DNA of 50,726 nt from a virus, in the IMG/VR virus record IMGVR_UViG_3300037234_000187, positions 1 to 50,726 of that record; one strand, written 5' to 3'. Under the pieces are notes generated by a model. It worked only from the letters and a program-made list of their open reading frames with translations, was not told the origin of the DNA and ran no database searches. Shown here piece after piece: positions 6,105 through 13,682 of this stretch. The position numbers and the translations under genes are program-made. Numbering within the stretch: the stretch's first letter is position 1; every line of letters starts with the position of its first letter.

Positions 6105-7361
6105 TTAGATTGTTATCTGGAATATTGTTTTTTGTTCTTTTGTTTTGTCTACTGATTTTGAGTTATATGCTTCGAGCTTTTCTTCTATATCGTAGCTATC
6201 CTCATCGCAGTTTTGTAAATCGACACCAATGACCAGTCGATCAATTTTGCCGAAAACTATTAGGTTTTGACTAGCCCTTCCAGCTAGGTTAAGTTTCTTA
6301 TCTGAGTAGGCATTTGACCCAGCCAAAGAGGAAGATCTTGCCGACATGTCCCCATTGTGCATTGCATGAATGTGGCCAGCAATAATAAAGTCAATGATTA
6401 CCCTTAATTGTGTACTGATCCTACCTAGTGTTGATTGGGTATTCTTCTGGTTATTACTTTGTCCAGAGAAATCATGGGACATGAATACCTTCTGACTCCA
6501 ACCCTCACCGCCAATATCTACTACAGTCTCTACGGTATCGTAGGATATGAAGTTGATACCTTCAAGCTCACCTAGCACCTGATCCAACATAGCCATAATC
6601 ATAAAATCATAACTATTGGACAAAGAATGATCCCCGTAGGTCATCTCTTGATCTGATCTGGACTCATTACCCAGTACTGACACAATGTCCAGTTTGAAAT
6701 CATGTGCCAAATCTAATATCACCTGTTTCAATAGATGTACTGACAATATACAGGCTTTACCCCGATTATTTGCCTGGGAAAGTAACTCATCTAATCTGCG
6801 GTCCGAGTTTAGTAAATCACCCGTAACGGCCAAGACCACTTTCGTTATTCCGTATGCCTTAAAGATACGCTTGGCATGTTTGACGAATTTCTTCAATCTA
6901 CGTGCGGCTACCTTGAAGTCATATTTATTGTAAGGTAGGTCAATCAATTCATTAAAGTGTGGATCGGTAATCTGTAACAGTCCAATGAACTCACCATCTT
7001 TCTTAACTATGGTGGGCTTGAACTTCTTACCAAGGATCTTACCGTATTTCTTGAGCTCCTTGTCGATGTTGATTCCCAACTCTTCAATGGCATTCTCTTC
7101 ACGGGCTTGGCTACGGAAACCTTTACGCTCGATACGCTGTAGGTCTTGGGACTTCTGTAGGCTCTTCCCTAGTCTAACATTTGCAGTTAGGATGTCGCTG
7201 AAATCTTCTATGGAAATCATGTTCTGTTTCCGACACTCTCTAATGTATCGCTTTACTGAGCTTACCGATATATTCAATTGGGACGCTGCCTTAGCATAAT
7301 CCCAGTCACATTTATCCGCTACATTTAATATTTCCTGTAGCCTCTGCGGTGTTATCCTCAA
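6105..7361 (-). CDS. HTH-metallophosphoesterase (SbcD/Mre11-like)
   Basis: Encodes 418 aa from a TTG start (GGAGTTCAAA before it). Residues 15-45 look like a helix-turn-helix (YAKAASQLNISVSSVKRYI). The calcineurin-like phosphoesterase motifs follow in order: TDPHF (133-136), VTGDLLNSDRR (about 180), LGNESRSDQE (about 222), MSHDF and AGHIHAMH (about 322). Such enzymes act as Mn-dependent nucleases. Together with the RecF/SbcC-like ATPase at 3248-4471 it may form an SbcCD-type complex. The N-terminal DNA-binding domain fused to the nuclease is notable. Confidence 0.8.
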   Translation of the reverse strand: MRITPQRLQEILNVADKCDWDYAKAASQLNISVSSVKRYIRECRKQNMISIEDFSDILTANVRLGKSLQKSQDLQRIERKGFRSQAREENAIEELGINIDKELKKYGKILGKKFKPTIVKKDGEFIGLLQITDPHFNELIDLPYNKYDFKVAARRLKKFVKHAKRIFKAYGITKVVLAVTGDLLNSDRRLDELLSQANNRGKACILSVHLLKQVILDLAHDFKLDIVSVLGNESRSDQEMTYGDHSLSNSYDFMIMAMLDQVLGELEGINFISYDTVETVVDIGGEGWSQKVFMSHDFSGQSNNQKNTQSTLGRISTQLRVIIDFIIAGHIHAMHNGDMSARSSSLAGSNAYSDKKLNLAGRASQNLIVFGKIDRLVIGVDLQNCDEDSYDIEEKLEAYNSKSVDKTKEQKTIFQITI

Positions 7362-7539
7362 TTTGAACTCCTAATTTAAAGGTTGTGCCAATTTTAATGT
7401 AAGCTAGGGGCGGTATACATTGCTTAATCTTCCTACCCTGGAAATGTACCATCCAATCCCAATTTGCGATCTTGGTCATGGATGTCGCACTAGGGAATAG
7501 TGTACGTATCGCAGTTTTGTGTAGTGCGGGTAGTCTCAC
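7312..7539 (-). CDS. Hypothetical protein (75 aa), GTG start
   Basis: The best start is the GTG at 7539, seven bases after GGAG. It overlaps the stop of the 100-aa gene as GTGA. The protein starts VRLPALHKTAIRTLF and contains NWDWMVHFQG. The 3' end overlaps the start of the phosphoesterase gene by 50 bases. A longer reading upstream of this start would run through the neighbouring gene. Function unknown. Confidence 0.6.
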   Translation of the reverse strand: MRLPALHKTAIRTLFPSATSMTKIANWDWMVHFQGRKIKQCIPPLAYIKIGTTFKLGVQIEDNTAEATGNIKCSG

Positions 7540-7838
7540 TTTAACTCTCCATGGATCGCTTTTACGTACGTACCACGGCGGCCACTGGGCCAAAGAATAC
7601 GATTTCTCATCTTTCTGGCTTTCTTTTTCTTGGCTAGACATTTAGATTTGTCTCCAAAGAATACGTTCTCAAATGGATTGGCCTTGATTTCATTGAAGTT
7701 AGATCGTCTTCGCATCTTGATTAGGTTTCGGAACTCCTTGCGCCCAAGTTCTGGGGCTAGTTCGGCACCAAATGTGTAGGCCGATCCCAACATAGCCATA
7801 TCTGCGGCCATTGCGTGTTTGTGTTTGTTCTTTTTCAT
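7536..7838 (-). CDS. Hypothetical basic protein (100 aa)
   Basis: Strongly basic, with clusters KKNKHKH at the N terminus and KKKKARKMRNR near residue 72, suggesting nucleic-acid binding. GGAGAACAA precedes the ATG. It is the first gene after tRNA-Ser in the leftward direction. No family recognised. Confidence 0.65.
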   Translation of the reverse strand: MKKNKHKHAMAADMAMLGSAYTFGAELAPELGRKEFRNLIKMRRRSNFNEIKANPFENVFFGDKSKCLAKKKKARKMRNRILWPSGRRGTYVKAIHGELK

Positions 7839-7863
7839 TTGTTCTCCTTTAAGTTTAATTAGT

Positions 7864-7947
7864 AGAGGATGTAGGATTCGAACCTACGGTGACTTTCGCC
7901 ACGCTTAGTTAGCAACCAAGTGCAATAAACCACTCTGCCAATCCTCT
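7864..7947 (-). tRNA. tRNA-Ser (anticodon GCT)
   Basis: The acceptor strands AGAGGAT/ATCCTCT pair perfectly. The anticodon loop TTGCTAA gives GCT, and there is a long variable arm (CGTGGCGAAAGTCACC), as in serine tRNAs. The T arm is GTAGG-TTCGAAT-CCTAC. No CCA is encoded. It probably supplements AGC/AGT decoding. Confidence 0.93.
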
Positions 7948-7954
7948 GTGTTGG

Positions 7955-7996
7955 CCACCCACCGTGGTCCGCATTGTTAAGAGGCGTGGTGGGTGG
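7955..7996 (-). terminator. Long hairpin between the 109-aa gene and tRNA-Ser
   Basis: A perfect 9-bp inverted repeat (CCACCCACC/GGTGGGTGG) with a 24-base loop. No T tract follows, so it is not a standard intrinsic terminator. It may be a processing signal for the tRNA transcript or a messenger-stabilising hairpin. Confidence 0.45.
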
Positions 7997-8002
7997 ACTT
8001 GT

Positions 8003-8332
8003 TTAATATGTACAGTTGTATACGAATTCCCGAACTGGGCTTTTGAGGTGAGTTAAGTTGAAGTTGGTGAATGTATGTCCCACCATTCCGCAGATTGCTA
8101 CTTTGTCTGTATCATTGGCATTTTTATGCTCCCGATACATCCGTGCAGCCTCCTGTCGTTTCCCTTCGACATAGCTTTGGGATTCCTCGAAGACTGTACG
8201 TTCAGCATTTTGCATAGCTTTACCTATTGTCTTCTTTTGGTGAACTCCTAGCCAACCTGCACCGTAAGACATCCCAATAGTTACAGTCAAAAATCCGATA
8301 AGTAATAGTATTCCGATTAGTGTGTTTTTCAT
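8003..8332 (-). CDS. Small membrane-anchored protein (109 aa)
   Basis: An N-terminal hydrophobic segment, about residues 3-27 (LIGILLLIGFLTVTIGMSYGAG), follows MKNT and acts as a signal anchor. A charged helical region follows and two Cys lie in the C half (AICGMVG and VYNCTY). It could be an inner-membrane lysis or exclusion factor, but no family is recognisable. It lies eight bases after the lipoprotein gene. Confidence 0.65.
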   Translation of the reverse strand: MKNTLIGILLLIGFLTVTIGMSYGAGWLGVHQKKTIGKAMQNAERTVFEESQSYVEGKRQEAARMYREHKNANDTDKVAICGMVGHTFTNFNLTHLKSPVREFVYNCTY

Positions 8333-8340
8333 TCTAAATC

Positions 8341-8838
8341 CTAATGTAATGGGAAGGGGGATACAATAATTTCTGGCTCTACATACACTGGTCGTGCTTT
8401 GCCGGTCTTCGGATCAATTAATAGTAACCAAGTAGCTGATAATCCTTCTGGCATAAATAGCCCATTGGGTTCTGCTTGTGGCATCGAATGGTATCCGTAA
8501 CCAGATTGATACGTTCTCTTTTCTGGGTTACTAAATTGTGTAGAGTAAGGTAACCCGTATCCAATAGATTTACCCAGGAATTGCCCAACTTTACCCGTGT
8601 TGCGATTGAATAGATATGCGTAGCAGATTAAGTCTTCACTGTCACGTAGTTCAAGGATAGCCTTCATTGTTTTCTTCTCTTGGAAGTTTACAATTGCAGG
8701 GTATCCTATCTGTTTAACTGCTTCAGACATGGCCATCTCCGTCTTTCTCTGCATCTTTTTGTCTGCAGAGGCTTCGATTTTGCCGCAGCTTGACAAAGCC
8801 AGTATTGTGAGAGTTAGTAATAGTATTAATTTTTTCAT
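8341..8838 (-). CDS. Putative lipoprotein
   Basis: Encodes 165 aa. MKKLILLLTLTILALSSCGK is a signal peptide with lipobox LSSC, so Cys18 is the likely lipidated residue. The mature part carries a conserved-looking core (LICYAYLFNRNTGKVG, then PNGLFMPEGLSATWLLLIDPKTGK and a VYVEPEIIVSPFPL ending). I believe this occurs in other phages and in Gram-negative bacteria, though its function is unknown to me. Possible roles are superinfection exclusion or envelope modification. At 165 aa it is too long and too globular for a typical o-spanin. Confidence 0.75.
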   Translation of the reverse strand: MKKLILLLTLTILALSSCGKIEASADKKMQRKTEMAMSEAVKQIGYPAIVNFQEKKTMKAILELRDSEDLICYAYLFNRNTGKVGQFLGKSIGYGLPYSTQFSNPEKRTYQSGYGYHSMPQAEPNGLFMPEGLSATWLLLIDPKTGKARPVYVEPEIIVSPFPLH

Positions 8839-8871
8839 TTGTTTTGTTCCTTATTGTTTTGTTAATGTAAA

Positions 8872-8944
8872 TCCAGTAGCCGAGACTCGAACTCGAATTA
8901 TCGGCTTCACAGGCCGAGGTTCTAACCAATTGAACTACTACGGG
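8872..8944 (-). tRNA. tRNA-His (anticodon GTG), unusual acceptor
   Basis: The D arm (GTTC/GAAC), anticodon arm (TCGGC-CTGTGAA-GCCGA, anticodon GTG) and T arm (TCGAG-TTCGAGT-CTCGG) are all intact. The acceptor stem pairs CCCGTAG with CTACTGG and contains one C-T mismatch. The usual G at -1 opposite C73 of histidine tRNAs is absent (C at -1, A at the discriminator position). No CCA is encoded. Confidence 0.8.
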
Positions 8945-8952
8945 GTTGAAAT

Positions 8953-9171
8953 TTATAGCGTTACTTCGTCACTGATCTCTCGGAACCCATGCCATGATTC
9001 CGTGTCACCTTGAGATAATTCATAGGTTATCCCGTTCTCACGTAGGGTTATACTTGTCACCATTCTTTTCTTGTTGTCACCATCCGTCTTTAGATAAACT
9101 ATGTCATTCAGCTGGAACTGAAGTTGATAGACACCTGTGTTTAGAATGATGTCTGCGACACCTTTACTCAC
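8953..9171 (-). CDS. Hypothetical protein (72 aa)
   Basis: GTG start overlapping the end of the preceding gene by eight bases. The sequence looks beta-rich and compact (YQLQFQLNDIVYLKT, then GITYELSQGD). It is like small barrel proteins common in phage early regions. Function unknown. Confidence 0.6.
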   Translation of the reverse strand: MSKGVADIILNTGVYQLQFQLNDIVYLKTDGDNKKRMVTSITLRENGITYELSQGDTESWHGFREISDEVTL

Positions 9172-9391
9172 AAAGCTTCGCGAAGTTGTCTACGAACTTT
9201 TCAGCCTTACGCTTTTCTTCAGTAGCTGAGTCACGAATAATCGTGGCACTGTTAATGATACTTTCTTGGGCATCTGCGATGTTGGCATTTTGATCTGCCA
9301 CTTCTTGGAATTGACCTGTGAAACTGTCTACCAAGTCAGCTACTGTTTTTCGCTTGGCTGGTACATCTTCTGTGATTTTCTTTTTGAACAT
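9164..9391 (-). CDS. Hypothetical coiled-coil protein (75 aa)
   Basis: The start is the ATG at 9391, preceded by AAAGGAG. An upstream extension would run into tRNA-Gln. The protein (MFKKKITEDVPAKR...) is mostly helical, with heptad-like spacing from about residue 20 on. No family recognised. Confidence 0.65.
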   Translation of the reverse strand: MFKKKITEDVPAKRKTVADLVDSFTGQFQEVADQNANIADAQESIINSATIIRDSATEEKRKAEKFVDNFAKLCE

Positions 9392-9423
9392 CTCTGCTCT
9401 CCTTTGTTTGTTGTAAATTATAA

Positions 9424-9496
9424 CAGACCCCAGTGGGCTCGAACCACTGACCTGCAGAATCAAAATCTGCTGTTCTACCAACTGAACTAGAGGTCT
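9424..9496 (-). tRNA. tRNA-Gln (anticodon TTG)
   Basis: The acceptor AGACCTC pairs with GGGGTCT (with wobble). The anticodon arm is GCAGA-TTTTGAT-TCTGC, giving TTG. The T arm is AGTGG-TTCGAGC-CCACT. All arms are well formed. No CCA is encoded. Confidence 0.93.
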
Positions 9497-9609
9497 ATAC
9501 TAGGTTTGACACGTCCTAGTTCGCTTATCATGTATCCATATCCTACTACCACCGGGTTGATATCGACAAACCTTATAGTGCTCAACTGCGTTTCTAGGTC
9601 AAGTTAAAT

Positions 9610-9798
9610 TTAATATACATCTCCATCCAGTGTAAGCGCGGCATACGTAGAAGGTATGTCACCTAGGCCACCACAGCTTTCGGTGAAGACACTGTTCAGG
9701 TGTCCCATTAGAGGATGGTTAATCCCTAGCTCACACCAGACGGAGTTGTACACTATTTCATACCAAATACCCAAGGGATTGGTAGGATATACTTCCAA
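9610..9798 (-). CDS. Possible small protein (62 aa) overlapping the HNH gene
   Basis: TTG start with a GCGGGG-like signal. The first 46 bases overlap the 3' end of the HNH gene in another frame. The reading frame fills most of the gap between the HNH gene and tRNA-Gln. It is the weakest of the listed genes and could be spurious or a remnant of a gene disrupted by the HNH insertion. Confidence 0.35.
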   Translation of the reverse strand: MEVYPTNPLGIWYEIVYNSVWCELGINHPLMGHLNSVFTESCGGLGDIPSTYAALTLDGDVY

Positions 9799-10355
9799 TA
9801 GTGTTCCCCGCCTTGTCCCAGACTACCCCCTCGGCTGCTGAAGTTGCAAGCCGATTTAATGTTAGCAGATGAGATACCGAACGCACTAGCCGCATCACTT
9901 GGGGATGGGTACGTTTCAAGTCTTTCACCTTTCACATCATATCGCGCCACTGGGATGACGTTATGTGACGGGTGGGAGTATTTAAGTAATCGTTTACGTG
10001 TGCTCTCACACTCCCGTGTTGCCCAGAATAGATTATGTGTGCAATTATTCAAGGAGTTCCCATCCTTATGAATAACCACCATTCCCTCTTCTTTTGGACG
10101 TTCACCGTAAACCAGTGCCACTAAGTTGTGAACATAGTGTGTACTGTACTTACCATTTCTCCCACGTAGGCTAACCTTCACATGGGGGCAGTCTGTATCG
10201 ACCAATGCGTAAGGAACTTCACGAACTTCGCCTCTCCTATGATAGTCAACATTGAATATTTGTCCCAATTCTGACACAAAATACTGCGGAGCGATGGCTA
10301 AATCGGCCTGCTGTATGTTGCTCATAAAGATTGGGTGTAGAGTGCGTAATGTCAT
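9753..10355 (-). CDS. HNH homing endonuclease
   Basis: Encodes 200 aa. The central region THYVHNLVALVYG, then MVVIHKDGNSLNNCTHNLFWATREC (about residues 78-116), is the HNH_3 pattern: His-zinc-finger-like, with HKDGN...NN...NL.W. A C-terminal NUMOD1-like repeat follows (VARYDVKGE...YPSPSDAASAFGIS). Such genes are free-standing homing endonucleases in phage genomes. It has its own promoter (10377-10405) and a strong AAAAGGAG ribosome binding site. It sits just downstream of the DNA polymerase unit, a favoured location for homing genes. Confidence 0.85.
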   Translation of the reverse strand: MTLRTLHPIFMSNIQQADLAIAPQYFVSELGQIFNVDYHRRGEVREVPYALVDTDCPHVKVSLRGRNGKYSTHYVHNLVALVYGERPKEEGMVVIHKDGNSLNNCTHNLFWATRECESTRKRLLKYSHPSHNVIPVARYDVKGERLETYPSPSDAASAFGISSANIKSACNFSSRGGSLGQGGEHYWKYILPIPWVFGMK

Positions 10356-10376
10356 GTTTTCTCCTTTTCTATATCA

Positions 10377-10405
10377 AAGATACTCTATCTGGTTTCACTT
10401 GTCAA
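10377..10405 (-). promoter_or_regulatory. Sigma70 promoter for the HNH gene
   Basis: Minus strand TTGACA (10405-10400), a 17-base spacer and TATCTT (10382-10377), 22 bases before the HNH start. The spacer end and the discriminator share GATAGA and ATAGA with the promoter at 45779-45807, well beyond the core elements. Confidence 0.75.
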
Positions 10406-10423
10406 TAGTAAACGTGAAAATAA

Positions 10424-10687
10424 TTAAATAAAAATTGCAGACTCCCTAATCATTATGATATCTCTTGACTCACCTATCATCCACCTATCTGGTTTGTCTT
10501 GCCTGAATAGGTACTTACCTCCAGCGTATGTGCATCTACCGAATACCTCACCCGTATCGGACCATATATCATACATGGTTCCGATATCCAGTGTGGATGA
10601 CATCTTCTTCCAAGCTGTGGCTTCTATAAATGGCCCACTGGGCCATTCTATTTGAATCCACGGAACTACTACATCGTTCGGTATCAC
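10424..10687 (-). CDS. Hypothetical protein (87 aa) coupled to DNA polymerase
   Basis: The best start is GTG at 10687, which overlaps the polymerase stop as GTGA and follows GGGAGG by five bases. The protein is Trp-rich (VPWIQIEW, then MYDIWSD) and looks like a small beta-barrel. A frame extension further upstream lies inside the polymerase gene and has no start signal. Function unknown. Confidence 0.65.
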   Translation of the reverse strand: MIPNDVVVPWIQIEWPSGPFIEATAWKKMSSTLDIGTMYDIWSDTGEVFGRCTYAGGKYLFRQDKPDRWMIGESRDIIMIRESAIFI

Positions 10688-12960
10688 ACCACCCTCCCTT
10701 CTGTAGAGTAAATAGTATTTTTCATCGTTTCCATTTGATCCTCCAATGTCTCTCCAGACTTTAGGTATTTCTTCAACTTGTGGTAGAATCTGGCACCCTT
10801 GCCCTCGATCCATGTGTCTTCATGACTATGTAGGTCGATATCTAAACGTATGTCCAGCTTATCGCCAAGTACATTCCTTACGGCCTGCAGCATACATTCG
10901 GCCATATTGTCCCGTACCCATTCAACCTTATCGTCATCTGCCAGTGCGTACAGCGCATCATGTAGTGGGGAGATTAGATTAATACCTATGTTGTGGCAAA
11001 GTCTAACAGCCTCACGCATGATTACACCACCCGTACCTTGGGTTGGGAAGTTCTTTACGGACAATTCATTATCATTATCACCGAAAAGTGTCCAGCCATC
11101 CCAAAGGGTGTAGCATTTGTTCACCTTGTAGCTAACCATTATCTCTTTCAACCATTTCCAGTATCGGGGATATGTTCGTGAATGAAGTTGGATTAACCTC
11201 TTAGCTTCGGCGGGTGAAATAAGATATCCCATATCAGCAGTAAGCTTAATGGAAAGGTTAACATAACCCATACCGTATTGTAAGCCAAGAGTTGTAGACT
11301 TAAATAAATCTCTTTGGCGCGCATAGCTTTCAAATAGGTCATACTCTTCCATCTCCTTAGGGAAGAAACCACGAAGCTGTTGAATCCTAGTTTCGGATGG
11401 TCCGTGTTCGAATGTCTTTTCTGGCCACTGCTTTTTAAGTAATGGATCGAGTAACTTTTTGAAGTTCTTCACCTTCTTAGGGTCAGCACTATCTGGAACT
11501 GCCCCTGCTTTTTTGGCAAAATATAGGTACGGATCACCTGAACGGTATGCAGCCATCATATCTGGATCACCTGAGAGTATCGCAGCAATTGCGAATTCCT
11601 GTGAGGCATAATCAATCGCAATGATTGTTTTACCCTTTGGTGGCCGTATGAGGCATCTAAGCCATGCTGACATCGCTAAGATGAATCTTGATGCCTTGGG
11701 TGCGTTCCGACTAGTTTGCGTCCCATAGCTACCTAAAAACGTCCGTACGGAGTGATCAGAGCCAACCGAATCGAAGAAATCACCGTTAAGCTTAATTTTC
11801 TTCTCATCTGGTTGTTTGAACCATTTGATCTGGCTAATAAGCTTAGTGGTCTGCTTGTAGTGGTTAATCCCAGGGTATCCCACATACTTATCCAGTGTCT
11901 TCTCATCCGTCTTTACAGAGTTTCCATCGTGGTTCTTAGCCTTGGCTTCTGTTCTAGGCCAGTTCTCGAACACATCTTCACCTAAAGTGTGGAGGTATTC
12001 TACAAACTTATCGTACTTCTTGGTCCAACTACCTAGTAATTCTTTACCCTTTCGCTGTCGGACAAAGAACGGGAATACATTTTCGACCAAATCTTTGACC
12101 AAAGATTCCGATGCCATTTTCTCATTCTTCCTAAGGTTCCATGCAGCTTCATAGTCCAGTGGGCATCCTACCTGCTCCATCTTGGCAATTGAGGCTTGGA
12201 ATTCCCCACGCTTAAGCATTGAACCTACAATATGATCATGTGGCATTTTGGACTTAGCCTTGATTACATTATATTGGGCCAGAAGAAGATAGGGTAGTGG
12301 CATCACATCACTCGTACAGTAGTCCATAATATTCTTACGGTCTTTGAGTTCAAATGAGTCTGGATTGGAAATGATTAGATCCCGCATAGCCGTTTTGTGG
12401 CCTGTGTCCACACACACCCCTAAATGTAGACCTACCGCATCTGCCATTGATCCACCGATCTTATTATTGTCGTCACCAGCGTTCAGTTCTTTTACGAACT
12501 TAGGCTTTTTGGTGAAGATCTGGAATCCATTTACGAACTTCCTACCGTACATACAACTGTCATTCTTATTCTGACATTGTTTGTGATCCGCATATAGGTC
12601 AATCCACTCGAACTCATGGGGATTAAACCCCAAAGCCATCATAGCTCGTGCCTCTGCAGGTGTAGCGTATCCCACCATAATTGGGTTATCCGTCACGCGA
12701 CAGGATTCTAGGTAATCATAAAGTGTGTCCCAAGAGTTGGCCTCATCTAAATGTAGCCAAAATTCCCTAACATCTCCACTGGAGTCCATCGTGGAGCACG
12801 ATACTAAATTTAGTACCGGCTCGGAAGAAGAATTGAACTCAAAGTCAAGAAATAGTAGACATCTCTGAAAGAGAGTACTTAGTTCCTGTAAGAACTGTAG
12901 GTCCGGCTTCTTCTGTTTGAAGTTCTGGACCAGTATTTCTGGTTTCGGTATTGTCAGCAT
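10684..12960 (-). CDS. DNA polymerase, family A, with 3'-5' exonuclease domain
   Basis: Encodes 758 aa. The N-terminal DEDD exonuclease has LFLDFEFN (D39, E41) and DYCTSD (about 213-218). The polymerase domain has motif A IIAIDYASQEF (D450), motif B RDLFKSTTLGLQYGMGY (R550, K554, Y562) and motif C PLHDALY (D668). The usual HDE reads HDA here. About 100 residues separate motifs A and B, roughly 45 more than in E. coli Pol I, so an insertion lies there (about 485-530). This is the replicative polymerase. AGGAG lies six bases before the ATG. Confidence 0.95.
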   Translation of the reverse strand: MLTIPKPEILVQNFKQKKPDLQFLQELSTLFQRCLLFLDFEFNSSSEPVLNLVSCSTMDSSGDVREFWLHLDEANSWDTLYDYLESCRVTDNPIMVGYATPAEARAMMALGFNPHEFEWIDLYADHKQCQNKNDSCMYGRKFVNGFQIFTKKPKFVKELNAGDDNNKIGGSMADAVGLHLGVCVDTGHKTAMRDLIISNPDSFELKDRKNIMDYCTSDVMPLPYLLLAQYNVIKAKSKMPHDHIVGSMLKRGEFQASIAKMEQVGCPLDYEAAWNLRKNEKMASESLVKDLVENVFPFFVRQRKGKELLGSWTKKYDKFVEYLHTLGEDVFENWPRTEAKAKNHDGNSVKTDEKTLDKYVGYPGINHYKQTTKLISQIKWFKQPDEKKIKLNGDFFDSVGSDHSVRTFLGSYGTQTSRNAPKASRFILAMSAWLRCLIRPPKGKTIIAIDYASQEFAIAAILSGDPDMMAAYRSGDPYLYFAKKAGAVPDSADPKKVKNFKKLLDPLLKKQWPEKTFEHGPSETRIQQLRGFFPKEMEEYDLFESYARQRDLFKSTTLGLQYGMGYVNLSIKLTADMGYLISPAEAKRLIQLHSRTYPRYWKWLKEIMVSYKVNKCYTLWDGWTLFGDNDNELSVKNFPTQGTGGVIMREAVRLCHNIGINLISPLHDALYALADDDKVEWVRDNMAECMLQAVRNVLGDKLDIRLDIDLHSHEDTWIEGKGARFYHKLKKYLKSGETLEDQMETMKNTIYSTEGRVV

Positions 12961-13147
12961 CTACATCTCCTAGTATTTCATCAATTTTGTTTTGTGCCCA
13001 GTACAGTGTCTGGATCTGGTTCTCAAGCAATCCCTGGGCTTCTGGCCCCACTTTTCTCAACCTCTTGGCCTTGTGTAATCGTTCTTCACTGAGGGTAATT
13101 TTATCAGTGATGGCTCTCGATAATAGGCTAACCTTTTCTCTAATCAT
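12845..13147 (-). CDS. Hypothetical protein (100 aa) overlapping the polymerase start
   Basis: The start overlaps the upstream 70-aa gene as ATGA. The last 116 bases overlap the polymerase gene in another frame. The N half is helical and basic (SEERLHKAKRLRKV), the C half acidic and polar. The long overlap is unusual, but the polymerase ATG with its AGGAG lies within this gene and both frames look used. No family recognised. Confidence 0.55.
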   Translation of the reverse strand: MIREKVSLLSRAITDKITLSEERLHKAKRLRKVGPEAQGLLENQIQTLYWAQNKIDEILGDVDADNTETRNTGPELQTEEAGPTVLTGTKYSLSEMSTIS

Positions 13148-13356
13148 ACGTAACTCCTTACAGATTTAGCTAATTTTTGAAGTTTTCTATTCTTGTGCGC
13201 CCACTCATGTATAGATTCTAGCAATAGCTCATACTCTTCTTGTGATGGTAGTGGTAGTGGTAATCTTTTATCCATCTCTTTATGGACTAACCTAGTCCCT
13301 GCGTGGATTCTACGCTCGTATTTATTGAATCCGCTGTGTCTTTTTCCTCTAGCCAT
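13144..13356 (-). CDS. Hypothetical basic protein (70 aa)
   Basis: MARGKRHSGFNKYERRIHAG opens a basic protein with a proline run (LPLPLPSQEE) and a helical C end. It overlaps its neighbours by one and four bases, so it is translationally coupled. Function unknown. Confidence 0.65.
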   Translation of the reverse strand: MARGKRHSGFNKYERRIHAGTRLVHKEMDKRLPLPLPSQEEYELLLESIHEWAHKNRKLQKLAKSVRSYV

Positions 13357-13682
13357 TATGAGCCCCTTGAATATGTGATTACACTATCGATTATCCCGTG
13401 TTCACCCATTACTCGCTTACAGTCATCACAGCAGTAAGTGTGCCCTATTAGGTATAGAGTAGCACCCTTGGCCTCTTCTCCAGCCTTTAGGCAAGCGTCT
13501 ACTTCGGCATGGTGCCCTTGCTTACAGACATTCTTGCAAAGTTCGTAACCTCTCCCCGACTTCATCCCAGCTCTAGGGCACTCGGTTAGTTGATTGTTGT
13601 GGATCTCATTGGTCCCGATTGACACCAAGATCCCGTCCTTCATTATTACGGCTACTGTTGATTGTTTTAGACAATTTATCAT
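13356..13682 (-). CDS. Cytidine/deoxycytidylate deaminase-like protein
   Basis: Encodes 108 aa. The zinc motif of the deaminase superfamily is present: GHHAEVDAC (about residues 56-64; His ligand and catalytic Glu) and YCCDDCKRVM (about 83-92; the two Cys ligands). An upstream Cys (CPRAG, LCKNVCKQ) may bind a second zinc, as in phage dCMP deaminases. It would convert dCMP to dUMP, feeding dTMP synthesis. It is shorter than T4 dCMP deaminase (193 aa). It is coupled to the methyltransferase gene by a TAATG overlap. Confidence 0.8.
   Translation of the reverse strand: MINCLKQSTVAVIMKDGILVSIGTNEIHNNQLTECPRAGMKSGRGYELCKNVCKQGHHAEVDACLKAGEEAKGATLYLIGHTYCCDDCKRVMGEHGIIDSVITYSRGS

Noticed and set aside
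8003-8838. Spanin pair (membrane protein and lipoprotein)
   Set aside because: The lipoprotein is 165 aa with a globular mature part, the order is reversed and the genes are far from the endolysin.
9164-9481. Longer 105-aa version of the coiled-coil gene beginning inside tRNA-Gln
   Set aside because: The extra 30 residues are the tRNA read as protein; the ATG at 9391 has AAAGGAG.
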